Program-made: the position numbers and the translations under genes
Part shown: piece after piece, positions 42,907 through 51,204 of the stretch
Numbering within the stretch: position 1 is the first letter of the stretch
How the letters are laid out: every line of letters begins with the position of its first letter
Assembly: GCA_963835555.1 (NCBI GenBank)
Contig: CAWIGC010000020.1
Span: 117,910 to 181,909 of the forward strand
DNA length: 64,000 bases
DNA from: Sulfopaludibacter sp963835555
GTDB lineage: Bacteria; Acidobacteriota; Terriglobia; Bryobacterales; Bryobacteraceae
Direction: 5' to 3'
Notes under the pieces: generated by a model
Told to the model about the DNA's origin: nothing
What the model saw: the letters and a program-made list of their open reading frames with translations, nothing else
Databases searched by the model: none

Positions 42907-43467
42907 ATGCAGTGGAATCGATCGAACGCAATTGGGCTATCCAAGTCCACTTGCACGAAGTGCAACGGTTTGGGACTACGTACGGGGCGCGGCGAGACGC
43001 AAAAGCCGTGCAATTGTGTATTTCGAGGTGCTTTTCGGGCGTGCTGGAACCGTTTTCGTGAGTGCGTAGCACTCGGAACCTACGGCAGCTCGGTCTCTTT
43101 GGAGTTGTGCAGCGGCAAGGATGGCCGCCGCCAGTACTCAAGGAAACGAGAAGAATACATGGCGGATTTCTGTCTGATTACGCGACGAACACTGGACGAG
43201 GCCGAATACCGGCTCTTCCGCTTCCATTTCTTTCTGGGCGCGGATTGGAATCTGTGCTGCCGGCGTTTGAATATCGATCGCGGCACGTTTTTCCATCAGG
43301 TTTATCGAATCGAACAGAAATTGGGCCGTACTTTCAGCGAACTCGAGCCGTTTCCGCTGTTCCCGGTTGACGAATACTTCCACCGCCCGCACGCCGGCGT
43401 GCCCGTGAAAGCCTCGACGCCACCCACGCCCCCGCGCGGGCCCGGGTGGCAACGCCTCGTAGCATAA
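42907..43467 (+). CDS. Cysteine-rich zinc-finger-like protein of unknown function
   Basis: About 186 residues. The start reads CTKCNGLGLRTG, then KPCNC and AFRACWNRFREC, a set of closely spaced Cys pairs that could hold zinc. The middle (MADFCLITRRTLDEAEYRLFRFHF, then WNLCCRRLNIDRGTFFHQVYRIEQKLG) looks like a helix-turn-helix or sigma-like region, and the end is a proline-rich tail. No known family is certain; similar cysteine-rich proteins are seen in acidobacteria. The ATG at 42907 has AGAAGGA at 42891-42897; a GTG at 42886 lacks proper spacing. Confidence 0.6.
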   Translation: MQWNRSNAIGLSKSTCTKCNGLGLRTGRGETQKPCNCVFRGAFRACWNRFRECVALGTYGSSVSLELCSGKDGRRQYSRKREEYMADFCLITRRTLDEAEYRLFRFHFFLGADWNLCCRRLNIDRGTFFHQVYRIEQKLGRTFSELEPFPLFPVDEYFHRPHAGVPVKASTPPTPPRGPGWQRLVA

Positions 43468-43486
43468 AACTGCCCCGCCAGACATT

Positions 43487-43524
43487 CGCCTCCGGCACGC
43501 CCTTGAGGGGGCCGGAGGCGTTTT
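43487..43524 (+). terminator. Rho-independent terminator after the cysteine-rich gene
   Basis: Inverted repeat CGCCTCCGGC (43487-43496) and GCCGGAGGCG (43511-43520) with a 14-base loop, followed by TTTT at 43521-43524. It lies about 20 bases past the stop of the cysteine-rich gene. Confidence 0.75.
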
Positions 43525-43567
43525 ACTATCTCTTTCACCCTCTACAATGGGTAGGCCGGAAGATCCC

Positions 43568-44551
43568 ATGGACAACCTGACACACACCGCGGTCGGCCTG
43601 TTTCTGAGCCGCGCGGGGCTGAATCGCTGGACCCCTCTCGCGACGCCCATTCTGTTGCTCGCCGCCAATGCCCCCGATATCGACATCGTGACGCTGGCCG
43701 CTGGTCCGCTCCAATATCTGCATTATCACCGGCATCTGACGCACTCGCTGATTGCCATGCCGGTGCTTGCCGCGGCGGCCGTTCTGCTGGTCCGGCTGGT
43801 GTGGCGAAGACCGGTCCGCTGGTTTGGCGCATGGGCCGCGGCGCTAATCGGCGTCGCCTCGCACCTGCTGCTGGATTTGACCAATATGTACGGCATCCGG
43901 CTGCTGCTGCCGTTCTCGGAGGCGTGGCAGCGGCTGGATCTGAATAGCGTCATCGACCTGTGGATCTGGGCCGCCCTGCTGTTGGGTGTTGCCGGTCCGT
44001 TTGTTTCGCGGCTGGTGGGCGGCGAGATCACCTCGGGCGCGCTGCGCGACAAGTATCCGGGCCGCGGGGGTGCGATCTTCGCCCTGGCTTTCGTGCTGCT
44101 GTACGACTGCGGCCGCGTGGTCCTGCATACGCGGGCTGTGGCGACGTTGGAATCGCGGCTTTATCAGGGACACCCGCCCGAGCGGGTGGCCGCCCTGCCC
44201 GACGAAGTCAACCCGTTGCACTGGCGGGGCCTGGTCGAGACAGCCGGTTTTTATGCCGTGGACGACGTGAACCTGGCGGGCGATTTCGATCCGACCGCGG
44301 CCACTATTGTGCCCAAACCCGATCCCGATCCGGCGCTGGACGCGGCGCGCCGCACCCACACGTTTCAGGAGTTTCTGCGCTTCTCCCAGTATCCCTTGTT
44401 CCGGGTGACCTCGGTTGCGGAACCGGAAGGAGCCAAACAGGTCAGCCTGGTGGATATGCGGTTCCGCACGTTCGAAGCCGACGCCACCGTGGGGGCTCAG
44501 CTTCGGGTGTTGAGCCAAACCTTTAAGCTCGGTCCGATCCGGCTCCGGTAA
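43568..44551 (+). CDS. YdjM-like membrane-bound metal-dependent hydrolase (DUF457 family)
   Basis: About 327 residues. The start MDNLTHTAVGLFLSRAGL is the standard N-terminus of the YdjM/DUF457 family. It has several membrane segments (VLAAAAVLLVRLVW, ALLLGVAGPFVSRLV) and conserved acidic and histidine sites, NAPDIDIV, YHRHLTHS and SHLLLDLTN, matching the HxxxD metal pattern of the family. The C-terminal 120 residues are soluble and unlike the usual family length. The ATG at 43568 is preferred over the ATG at 43547, which adds seven residues. Activity is unproven in the family. Confidence 0.85.
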   Translation: MDNLTHTAVGLFLSRAGLNRWTPLATPILLLAANAPDIDIVTLAAGPLQYLHYHRHLTHSLIAMPVLAAAAVLLVRLVWRRPVRWFGAWAAALIGVASHLLLDLTNMYGIRLLLPFSEAWQRLDLNSVIDLWIWAALLLGVAGPFVSRLVGGEITSGALRDKYPGRGGAIFALAFVLLYDCGRVVLHTRAVATLESRLYQGHPPERVAALPDEVNPLHWRGLVETAGFYAVDDVNLAGDFDPTAATIVPKPDPDPALDAARRTHTFQEFLRFSQYPLFRVTSVAEPEGAKQVSLVDMRFRTFEADATVGAQLRVLSQTFKLGPIRLR

Positions 44552-44622
44552 GGCCCTTTGCCTGCGCGATGTAAGGTCCAGAACCGATACCATTTGCTCC
44601 CTTTGATTGTGACAATCGAATT

Positions 44623-44973
44623 GTGCAGCTACGCGACAGCAATGCGGTGCTTGACCGGGAGCAACTCCGGGAGGTCACCATGGACGACGAAGTACTGATG
44701 CGCGAGATTCTTGCGGCATTGATCGACGACACCTCGCGGCAAATTCAGTTACTAAACCAGGCCATTCAGGAGCAGAATCCCCAGAAGTGCGCCCGCCTGG
44801 CGCATTATTCGAAGGGCGCTTGTGCCAACGTGGGAGCGAACCGCGCCGCCGCGCTGCTCAAACAGATCGAACTGGATGCGGCCGCACAGGAGTTCGGCGA
44901 ATGCGGCGCATCGCTGGGGGCCCTGGCACGCGAGGTGGATCTACTGCGCGCCGAAGTGGTCAACGAGCCTTAA
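44623..44973 (+). CDS. Histidine phosphotransfer (Hpt) domain protein
   Basis: A 116-residue helical protein. The motif RLAHYSKGACANVGANRAAALLKQIE matches the Hpt consensus HxxKG with a phosphoacceptor His, and the whole protein is the size of a single Hpt domain. It would pass phosphate between hybrid kinases and response regulators; the hybrid kinase at 34.3 kb is one candidate but is not linked. The start is a GTG at 44623. It overlaps the Fe-S scaffold gene by 14 bases in convergent orientation. Confidence 0.85.
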   Translation: MQLRDSNAVLDREQLREVTMDDEVLMREILAALIDDTSRQIQLLNQAIQEQNPQKCARLAHYSKGACANVGANRAAALLKQIELDAAAQEFGECGASLGALAREVDLLRAEVVNEP

Positions 44974-45313
44974 GCAGGCGCTGTACGCCATCGGCGCACA
45001 ACACGGCAGCGTGCTTAGAAGCGGAGGGCAGCCCGCCCACGGCCTCGTCCACCAGTGAGGCCTGAAAACTGGCGAGTTCCGCACGTGACTTTCCCAGCAT
45101 CCACTCGGTCAACGCCGAACCGGCTGCAATGGAAGCTGTACAGCCTCGCACTTTGTAACGCACCTCGGCCACGACATCGTTCTCAAAGCGCGCCGAAAGT
45201 CGGAGAATGTCGCCGCAGGCGGGATTGCTCACCTCGACGGTTACCGCGGGCGCGGGCAGGTCGCCCACATTGCGCGGGTTCTGAAAATGTTCGAGCAGGC
45301 GTGCCGGATACAT
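44960..45313 (-). CDS. IscU/NifU-N type Fe-S cluster scaffold protein
   Basis: About 117 residues with the three scaffold cysteines: in NPACGD (with the adjacent Asp), RGCTAS and AVLCADG. The N-terminus PARLLEHFQNPRNVGDL is typical. Such proteins assemble Fe-S clusters before transfer. The ATG at 45313 (MYPARLL) is used; an in-frame ATG at 45334 would share the CATG with the NUDIX start. No cysteine desulfurase is adjacent. Confidence 0.88.
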   Translation of the reverse strand: MYPARLLEHFQNPRNVGDLPAPAVTVEVSNPACGDILRLSARFENDVVAEVRYKVRGCTASIAAGSALTEWMLGKSRAELASFQASLVDEAVGGLPSASKHAAVLCADGVQRLLKAR

Positions 45314-45332
45314 CCTATGTTCCAATGTTGAC

Positions 45333-45764
45333 ATGGTTCAGGTTGTGGCGGCGATCATCGAACGGGACGGACGGATTCTGATTTGCCGCCGCACCAGGGA
45401 ACAATCCCATGCCTTGCAATGGGAATTTCCAGGAGGAAAGGTCGAACCCGGCGAATCGCCGGAACAGGCACTGGCCCGCGAACTCGAAGAGGAACTGGCG
45501 GTGCGCCAGGCCACTGGTAAGGAAATCACGCGTTACGAATACTGCTACCCGGAAAAGCCGCCCATCCTGCTGATTTTCTTCCGCGTGATCGGGTTTGAGG
45601 GTGAACCGGTCAACCGGATCTTCCACGAAATGCGCTGGGAAGCTCCGCCGCGGCTGGCGGATTTCGACTTTGTGGAAGGCGACTTACGGTTCATCCGGGA
45701 ACTGGCTGGCTATACTAGTCTCCATGCCCCCAGCGATCAAACTGGTAGAACCGGAGCAGAATGA
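45333..45764 (+). CDS. NUDIX hydrolase (MutT-like)
   Basis: A 143-residue protein with an intact Nudix box at residues 35-57: GKVEPGESPEQALARELEEEL. The early AIIERDGRILICRR and WEFPGGK match MutT, which removes 8-oxo-dGTP from nucleotide pools. The gene is divergent from the Fe-S scaffold gene with about 20 bases between starts. The next gene starts inside its 3' end, on the same strand. Substrate specificity inferred. Confidence 0.9.
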   Translation: MVQVVAAIIERDGRILICRRTREQSHALQWEFPGGKVEPGESPEQALARELEEELAVRQATGKEITRYEYCYPEKPPILLIFFRVIGFEGEPVNRIFHEMRWEAPPRLADFDFVEGDLRFIRELAGYTSLHAPSDQTGRTGAE

Positions 45765-46230
45765 ATTCCTGGCGAGCCTGGAAGCCCGGGCCAAGACCGC
45801 CAATCCGTTTTTCCGCGCCATGGCCAACCGGCCCGATGTGCTGAAAAACTTCGTACCCCTTTATGGCGCCATTGTGGGACCGGGTTCGGTCGAGCGCCGC
45901 GTTAAGGAACTGGTCTATCTGACCTGTTCCTTTGCCAATGAATGCGCCTATTGCACCCACTCTCACCTCGCCGGCGCCAGGAAAGCCGGCGTGACCGAGG
46001 AGGAAATTCAGGCGCTGAAGACCGAGCAGGACCAGTTCTTCGCGGAAGCCGAGCGCGCGGTGATCCTTTACGCCCGGGAACTGACCCAGACAGCGGACGC
46101 AGACGAATCGCGAGCCGGAATCCTGCAACATTTCAGCAGCGAGCAGGTCGCCGAAATTACCCTGGTGGCGTGCATGGCGAATTTCACCAATCGGTTTAAT
46201 AACGGGCTGCAGATTTTTCCGGAGGAGTAG
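45724..46230 (+). CDS. AhpD-like carboxymuconolactone decarboxylase family protein
   Basis: About 168 residues. The redox motif NECAYCTHSHLAGARKAGV holds the CxxC and His of the AhpD/CMD family. RRVKELVYLTCSFAN precedes it, and RFNNGLQIFPEE ends it. Such proteins reduce peroxides or carry thiol chemistry. The ATG at 45724 overlaps the NUDIX gene by about 40 bases, and both may deal with oxidative stress. A longer upstream frame lacks family resemblance. Confidence 0.87.
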   Translation: MPPAIKLVEPEQNEFLASLEARAKTANPFFRAMANRPDVLKNFVPLYGAIVGPGSVERRVKELVYLTCSFANECAYCTHSHLAGARKAGVTEEEIQALKTEQDQFFAEAERAVILYARELTQTADADESRAGILQHFSSEQVAEITLVACMANFTNRFNNGLQIFPEE

Positions 46231-46250
46231 GCTTGAGGCGAGATTTGAAT

Positions 46251-46348
46251 CATCGCGGAGACGCGGAGGCACGGAGGAAGACGCGGAGAACACCAGGCCG
46301 AGGGTCTTTCCCTCCGCGCTTTCTCCGCGGCTCCGTGCCTCCGCGATG
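46251..46348. repeat. Long imperfect palindrome of the CGCGGAG type, copy 1
   Basis: Left arm from CATCGCGGAG (46251) and right arm ending CTCCGCGATG (46348) pair over about 38 bases each with small bulges, with a loop near 46290-46310. The rlmB ATG follows at 46357. A related copy lies at 49596-49688. Confidence 0.75.
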
Positions 46349-46356
46349 AGTGTTCC

Positions 46357-47061
46357 ATGCCGGTTCTGAGCGGCATCCACCCGGTGGCCGAGGCGTTGCG
46401 GGCGCGGCACGCTCTAGAGCGGATATTGATTGCGCAGGGTGCGGGCGGCACTCGATTGCAAGAGATTATCGACCTGGCCCGGCAGGCGGCGGTGCCGGTG
46501 CGATTTGAACCGCGTGCGTCGCTGGACCGGCTGGCCGGCACGGCGGCGCATCAAGGTGTGGTGGCCCTTGGCGCGGCGAAGAAGTACGCCGGAATGGAGG
46601 CCGCCTCGTCTTCACGCCTGGTGGTAGTGCTGGATGGCGTGGAAGATCCGCACAACCTGGGGGCCATTGCGCGCACCGCCCATGCCGCGGGAGCGGGCGC
46701 GCTGATCATTCCGGAGCGGCGCGCCGCGGGCGTTACGGATGTTGTGGCCAAGGCCGCCGCCGGGGCACTGGAGCATCTGCCCATTGTGCGCGTCACCAAC
46801 ATCAACCGCACCCTGGAAGAGCTGAAGAAAGAGGGCTTCTGGATCTACGGCCTGGATGAGCGCGGCACGGAACTGTACACGAAAGCCGAATACGCCACGC
46901 CCACCGCCTTCGTTTTGGGAGGCGAAGGAAAGGGTCTGCACGAACAGGTGCGCAAGCATTGCGACCTGCTGGTGCGGATTCCCATGGCGGGTTCCATCTC
47001 TTCGCTCAACGTCTCGGTTGCGGCCGGAGTGGTGCTGTTTGAATTTCTGCGGCGTCAGTGA
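46357..47061 (+). CDS. rlmB: 23S rRNA 2'-O-methyltransferase (TrmH/SpoU family)
   Basis: A 234-residue SPOUT methyltransferase. It starts MPVLSGIHPVAEALRA, the substrate-binding N domain, and continues with the SPOUT knot: VVLDGVEDPHNLGAIARTAHA, VLGGEGKGLHEQVRKHC and IPMAGSISSLNVSVAAGV. These match RlmB, which methylates G2251 of 23S rRNA, but the family has other rRNA and tRNA members, so the exact target is inferred. A palindromic repeat ends eight bases before the start. Confidence 0.87.
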   Translation: MPVLSGIHPVAEALRARHALERILIAQGAGGTRLQEIIDLARQAAVPVRFEPRASLDRLAGTAAHQGVVALGAAKKYAGMEAASSSRLVVVLDGVEDPHNLGAIARTAHAAGAGALIIPERRAAGVTDVVAKAAAGALEHLPIVRVTNINRTLEELKKEGFWIYGLDERGTELYTKAEYATPTAFVLGGEGKGLHEQVRKHCDLLVRIPMAGSISSLNVSVAAGVVLFEFLRRQ

Positions 47062-47084
47062 GTCGCCATAGTAGAATCAGGTGT

Positions 47085-48750
47085 ATGCGTCGCACATGCA
47101 CTCTGCTGGTGTTGGCGGCCGCCCTACCTGTCTGGTCCGCGCAACCGGTGCGGGGACGGCACGGCATGGTGGTCACGCGGGAAAATCATGCTACCGAAGC
47201 GGGCCTGAAAATTCTGCAGTCCGGCGGGAATGCCGTGGATGCCGCGGTGGCGGTTGGCTTTGCCCTGGCGGTGACCCATTCCTCGGCGGGCAACATCGGG
47301 GGCGGCGGATTCATGCTGGTGCGGATGGCCGATGGACGCACGGCGTTCATCGATTTTCGCGAGCGCGCGCCGCTAGCGGCCTCGCGCAACATGTACCTGG
47401 ACGCGTCCGGCAAAGCCACGCAGGACAGCATTACAGGCTATCGCGCATCGGGAGTTCCCGGAACGGTCCGCGGCATGGAGTATGCGTCCAAACATTTCGG
47501 GAAAAAGCCCTGGGCGGAACTGGTGCAGCCCGCGGTGGACCTCGCTTCGAAGGGTTTCGTTCTTTCCTATGCGCAGGCCAACGGCCTGAAGAACGCCGGC
47601 CGCACGCTCGGGCTGTTTCCGGAATCGAAGCGCGTGTTTCTGCGCGGCGGCAATTTTTACGAGCCAGGCGACCTGTTCGTGCAGGCCGACCTGGGCCGCA
47701 CGCTGGAGCGCATCGCCCGCCTGGGCGCCAATGATTTCTACGAAGGCGAGACGGCCCGTCTGCTCGCCAAAGACATGCAGGAGCATGGCGGCCCGATCAC
47801 CCTGCGGGACCTGAAAGAATATGCCGCCATCGAGCGCAAGCCGATGACGGGCAAATATAAGGGCTACGACATCATCACTTCGCCTCCGCCCAGTTCCGGC
47901 GGAATCGGCATTCTGCAAATGCTTGGCGTGCTGGAAGGCACGGGCTATGAGAAGGGCGGGGCCGGGTCGGCCAGCGTGGTCCACTACATGACTGAAGCCA
48001 TGCGGCGCTACTTTGCCGATCGCGCCGTACACCTGGGAGATCCGGATTTCGTGAAGGTGCCGCTCTCTTCGCTGTTGGCCCCTGCTTATATCGGCAGGCT
48101 GCGCGCCTCGATCGATCCGGAACGCGCCACGCCAGTCGACCGAGGTGCACGCGGCGGTACTCACCGGGCACGAATCGAACGAGACCACGCATTATACGGT
48201 GGCGGATGCCGAAGGCAATATCGCCACCGTAACGTATACCTTGAATGGCGGATATGGCAGCAAAGTGACGGCCACCGGTCTGGGCTTTCTGTTGAACAAT
48301 GAGATGGACGATTTCGCGGCGGACCCCGGCCACGCCAATATGTTCGGCCTGATTCAGGGCGAGGCGAACGCCATTCAGCCGCGCAAGACGCCGCTTTCTT
48401 CCATGGTGCCGACGATTGTGATGAAGGACGGAAAGCCGCTGCTGGCGCTGGGCTCGCCGGGTGGTCCTACGATCATCAACACGGTGCTGGAAGTGATGGT
48501 GAACGTGCTCGATTTCGGCATGAACGTGCAGGACGCGGTGAACTGGCCGCGCTTCCATCACCAGTGGATGCCGGATACCTTGAGTATGGAGCGCGGCTAT
48601 TCGCCGGATACGGTGGCGATTCTGGAAAAGCACGGCTATACTATCCGGCGGGTGACGGCTCAAGGCGAATGCGCTGCAATTCTGTTCGAAAACGGATGGC
48701 TGGATGGAGCCGCGGACCCGCGCACCGAAGGCACGGCCAAAGGATACTGA
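47085..48750 (+). pseudogene. ggt: Gamma-glutamyltransferase, frameshifted in the middle
   Basis: The first frame (47085 to about 48130) has a signal peptide (MRRTCTLLVLAAALPVWSA), GGNAVDAAVAVGFALAV and SSAGNIGGGGFMLVRMADG, typical of the large-chain. After a +1 shift at about 48132 the chain continues with STEVHAAVLTGHESNETTHYTVADAEGN, where the Thr of TTHY is the autoprocessing nucleophile, and GYGSKVTATGLGFLLNNEMDDF. Restored it is about 554 residues. Gamma-glutamyltransferases cleave glutathione in the periplasm. One extra base within CGCCACGCCAGTCG causes the break. Confidence 0.85.
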
Positions 48751-48757
48751 ACCCCAA

Positions 48758-49588
48758 ATGATTCATTTTCTGTCGACGCACCTCTTCGTCAACCATCGTC
48801 TGACGGTTGCGTTGCTCAGCAGGATTCAACAGGCGGGTATCAACGGAGTGGAAATCTTCTGCGCCCGCCAGCACCTGGACTACCGGGACAAAGCGCAAAT
48901 CACGGAACTGGGCCACTGGTTCCGCGATTCCGGATTGCAACTCCATTCGCTGCATTCCCCGATGTATAACGATACGATCTGGGGCCGCTCCGGACCGCAC
49001 GCAGTGGTCACCCTCACCGAGCCGGTGAAGAGCAAGCGACTCCCCATGGTGGAAGAGATCAAGCGCGCCCTGGAGATCGCCGAAATCATCCCGTTCAAGT
49101 ACCTGATACAGCATATTGGCGTGAGCGGCGAAGAGTATGACATGTACAAAGTGGACGCGGCGTTCAGCGCCCTGGAAGAGCTGAGTCTGTTTGCGCACGC
49201 GCGCGGCGTGGAGGTGCTGCTGGAAAATATTCCCAACGAGCTATCCAGCGCCGAGCGGCTGCTGCACTTCGAAGAACTCACCCACGTGGGGCTGAATTAT
49301 TGCCTGGATACCGGCCACGCCAACATGAAGGAAGGGGTGGCGGCGGCGTTCGAGCTGATGAAAAACAAAATCCGCTCCACCCATGTTCACGATAACAACG
49401 GCACGGACGACGTGCACCTGTTCCCGCTGCATCACGAAGGCGGGACGGTGGACTGGAAAGCTGCCATGGGTCTGCTCCGGAGCCGCGAGAATCAATATCC
49501 GCTGCTGCTGGAGTTGAAGGAAAAGCCGGACATCGCGAATCCCCTGGAGGTCGTCCTGGAAGTATTCGACAAGCTGGAAGCGCAGTGA
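48758..49588 (+). CDS. Sugar phosphate isomerase/epimerase (TIM barrel)
   Basis: About 276 residues beginning MIHFLSTHLFVNHRLT. The TIM-barrel markers are INGVEIFCARQHLDY, LHSLHSPMYND, YLIQHIGVS, VEVLLENIPNE with a metal Glu, LNYCLDTGHAN with conserved Asp and His, RSTHVHDNNG and LLLELKEKP. Members isomerise or epimerise sugars. The ATG at 48758 follows the ggt stop by seven bases. It differs from the exported relative at 10.4 kb by having no signal peptide. Substrate unknown. Confidence 0.85.
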   Translation: MIHFLSTHLFVNHRLTVALLSRIQQAGINGVEIFCARQHLDYRDKAQITELGHWFRDSGLQLHSLHSPMYNDTIWGRSGPHAVVTLTEPVKSKRLPMVEEIKRALEIAEIIPFKYLIQHIGVSGEEYDMYKVDAAFSALEELSLFAHARGVEVLLENIPNELSSAERLLHFEELTHVGLNYCLDTGHANMKEGVAAAFELMKNKIRSTHVHDNNGTDDVHLFPLHHEGGTVDWKAAMGLLRSRENQYPLLLELKEKPDIANPLEVVLEVFDKLEAQ

Positions 49589-49595
49589 AAATACT

Positions 49596-49688
49596 CATCG
49601 CGGAGGCGCGGAGACGCAGAGGAAGCCGCGGAGAAAGCAGAGTTCTTTTCTCTCCGCGTCTTCCTCCGTGCCTCCGCGCCTCCGCGAT
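49596..49688. repeat. Long imperfect palindrome of the CGCGGAG type, copy 2
   Basis: Left arm CATCGCGGAGGCGCGGAG at 49596 and right arm ending CCTCCGCGAT at 49688, made of CGCGGAG/CTCCGCG units as in the copy at 46251-46348. An ATG at 49689 abuts its end but the synthetase start is more likely 49710. Confidence 0.75.
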
Positions 49689-49709
49689 ATGTTTCGATTT
49701 TCAAACTCT

Positions 49710-51017
49710 ATGATTCCCCGAATTACCATTGCCGAAGCCGGTCAGCATGTGGGCGAGACTGTGCAAATAGCCGGCTGGCTATATAATTTGCGACGCAGCG
49801 GGAAGATTGCCTTCCCGATTGTGCGCGACGGCTACGGACTGATGCAGTGCGTAGCCGTGAAGAGCGCGTTGCCGGAAGAACTCTTCGAGACCATTAAGAA
49901 TCTCACCCAGGAAAGCTCCCTCATCGTTACCGGCAAGATCCGCGCCGAACAGCGCGCGCATGGCGGGTTCGAAATGGATGTGGAAGCGGTGGAGGTGCTC
50001 CAGCGCGTTCCGGAAAGCGATCCGTACCCGATCACGCCCAAGGATCACGGTGTGGATTTCCTGATGGACCATCGCCACCTGTGGCTGCGCAGCCAGCGGC
50101 AGCACGCGATCATCCGGGTGCGCCACGAAATTATCAAAGCGGTGCGCGATTATTTCGATTCGCACGGCTTCACCCTGGTCGATACCCCCATCTTTACGCC
50201 GGCAGCCTGCGAAGGCACGACCACCCTGTTCGAAGTGGACTACTTCGAAGACGAGAAGGCGTTTCTCACGCAATCCGGCCAGCTCTACAACGAAGCCACG
50301 GCGATGGCGTTCGGCAAGACCTATTGCTTTGGACCTACGTTCCGCGCCGAAAAATCAAAAACGCGCCGCCATCTTACCGAATTCTGGATGGTGGAACCGG
50401 AGATGGCCTTCGCTACGCTGGACGACGTCAAACGCGTGGCCGAAGAGATGATCGTATTTATCGTGGGCCGCGTGCTGGAGAACCGCCAGGAGGAACTCAA
50501 ACGTCTGGAGCGCGACGTCAGCAAGTTGGAAGCCATTCAGGCGCCCTTCGGCCGTATGAGCTATGACGACGCGGTGAAGATCCTGCAGACCAAGGGCAGC
50601 GAGATTCAGTGGGGCGGCGATTTCGGGGGCACCGACGAAACGCTGCTCACCGAAGACCAGACGCGCCCGATTATGGTGGACCGCTTCCCGGCCAGTTTCA
50701 AGGCCTTCTATTTCCAGCCCGATCCGGAGCGCAGCGACCTGGTTTTGGGAGTGGACGTGCTGGCGCCGGAAGGGTACGGGGAAATCATCGGCGGCGGCCA
50801 GCGCATCCACGATCCGGAACTGCTGCTGAAGCGCATCCACGAACATAACCTGCCGGTGGAGGCGTTCCAGTGGTATATCGATCTGCGCAAGTACGGAACC
50901 GTGCCGCACGGCGGATTCGGCATGGGCATTGAACGCTGCGTGGCCTGGATGTGCGGCCTGGAACACATTCGCGAGACCATCGCCTTCCCGCGCATGTTGT
51001 ACCGGTTAAGGCCGTGA
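49710..51017 (+). CDS. asnS: Asparagine--tRNA ligase
   Basis: About 435 residues. An OB-fold anticodon-binding domain (ETVQIAGWLYNLRRSGKIAF, GYGLMQCVAV) is followed by a class II catalytic core: YFDSHGFTLVDTPIFTPAACEGTTTLFEVD, TYCFGPTFRAEKSKTRRHLTEFWMVEPE and GFGMGIERCVAW. Motifs 2 and 3 are present. It charges tRNA-Asn. The ATG at 49710 begins MIPRITIAEAG; an ATG at 49689 sits in the end of the palindromic repeat and is thought not to be used. It stands alone. Confidence 0.93.
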   Translation: MIPRITIAEAGQHVGETVQIAGWLYNLRRSGKIAFPIVRDGYGLMQCVAVKSALPEELFETIKNLTQESSLIVTGKIRAEQRAHGGFEMDVEAVEVLQRVPESDPYPITPKDHGVDFLMDHRHLWLRSQRQHAIIRVRHEIIKAVRDYFDSHGFTLVDTPIFTPAACEGTTTLFEVDYFEDEKAFLTQSGQLYNEATAMAFGKTYCFGPTFRAEKSKTRRHLTEFWMVEPEMAFATLDDVKRVAEEMIVFIVGRVLENRQEELKRLERDVSKLEAIQAPFGRMSYDDAVKILQTKGSEIQWGGDFGGTDETLLTEDQTRPIMVDRFPASFKAFYFQPDPERSDLVLGVDVLAPEGYGEIIGGGQRIHDPELLLKRIHEHNLPVEAFQWYIDLRKYGTVPHGGFGMGIERCVAWMCGLEHIRETIAFPRMLYRLRP

Positions 51018-51048
51018 GACGAATGGGAGACGGGAAGACAATAGAAAT

Positions 51049-51197
51049 GGGGCCAGGGGCCGGGGGCCAGGGGCCGGGGATTAGTGACGCGCTTCGCGCC
51101 ACCGTTTGGCAGCTTCGATGTCTCCGTGCGCGCGTGTCGGTCAGGCTCGCGCAGCGAGCCACACAACCCCGGCCCCCGGCCCCTGGCCCCTGGCCCC
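51049..51197. repeat. GGGGCC-rich inverted repeat element
   Basis: Left arm 51049-51079, built of GGGGCCAGGGGCCGGGG units, and a nearly complementary right arm 51167-51197, separated by about 87 bases. The loop contains smaller hairpins (for example GGCTCGC/GCGAGCC). It lies between asnS and the arginase gene, ending eight bases before the arginase ATG. Confidence 0.75.
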
Positions 51198-51204
51198 TAT
51201 AACC

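Noticed and set aside
45332..45335. Shared CATG as start of both the Fe-S scaffold and NUDIX genes
   Set aside because: The scaffold start at 45313 (MYPARLL) fits the family better, so the overlap of start codons is probably not used.
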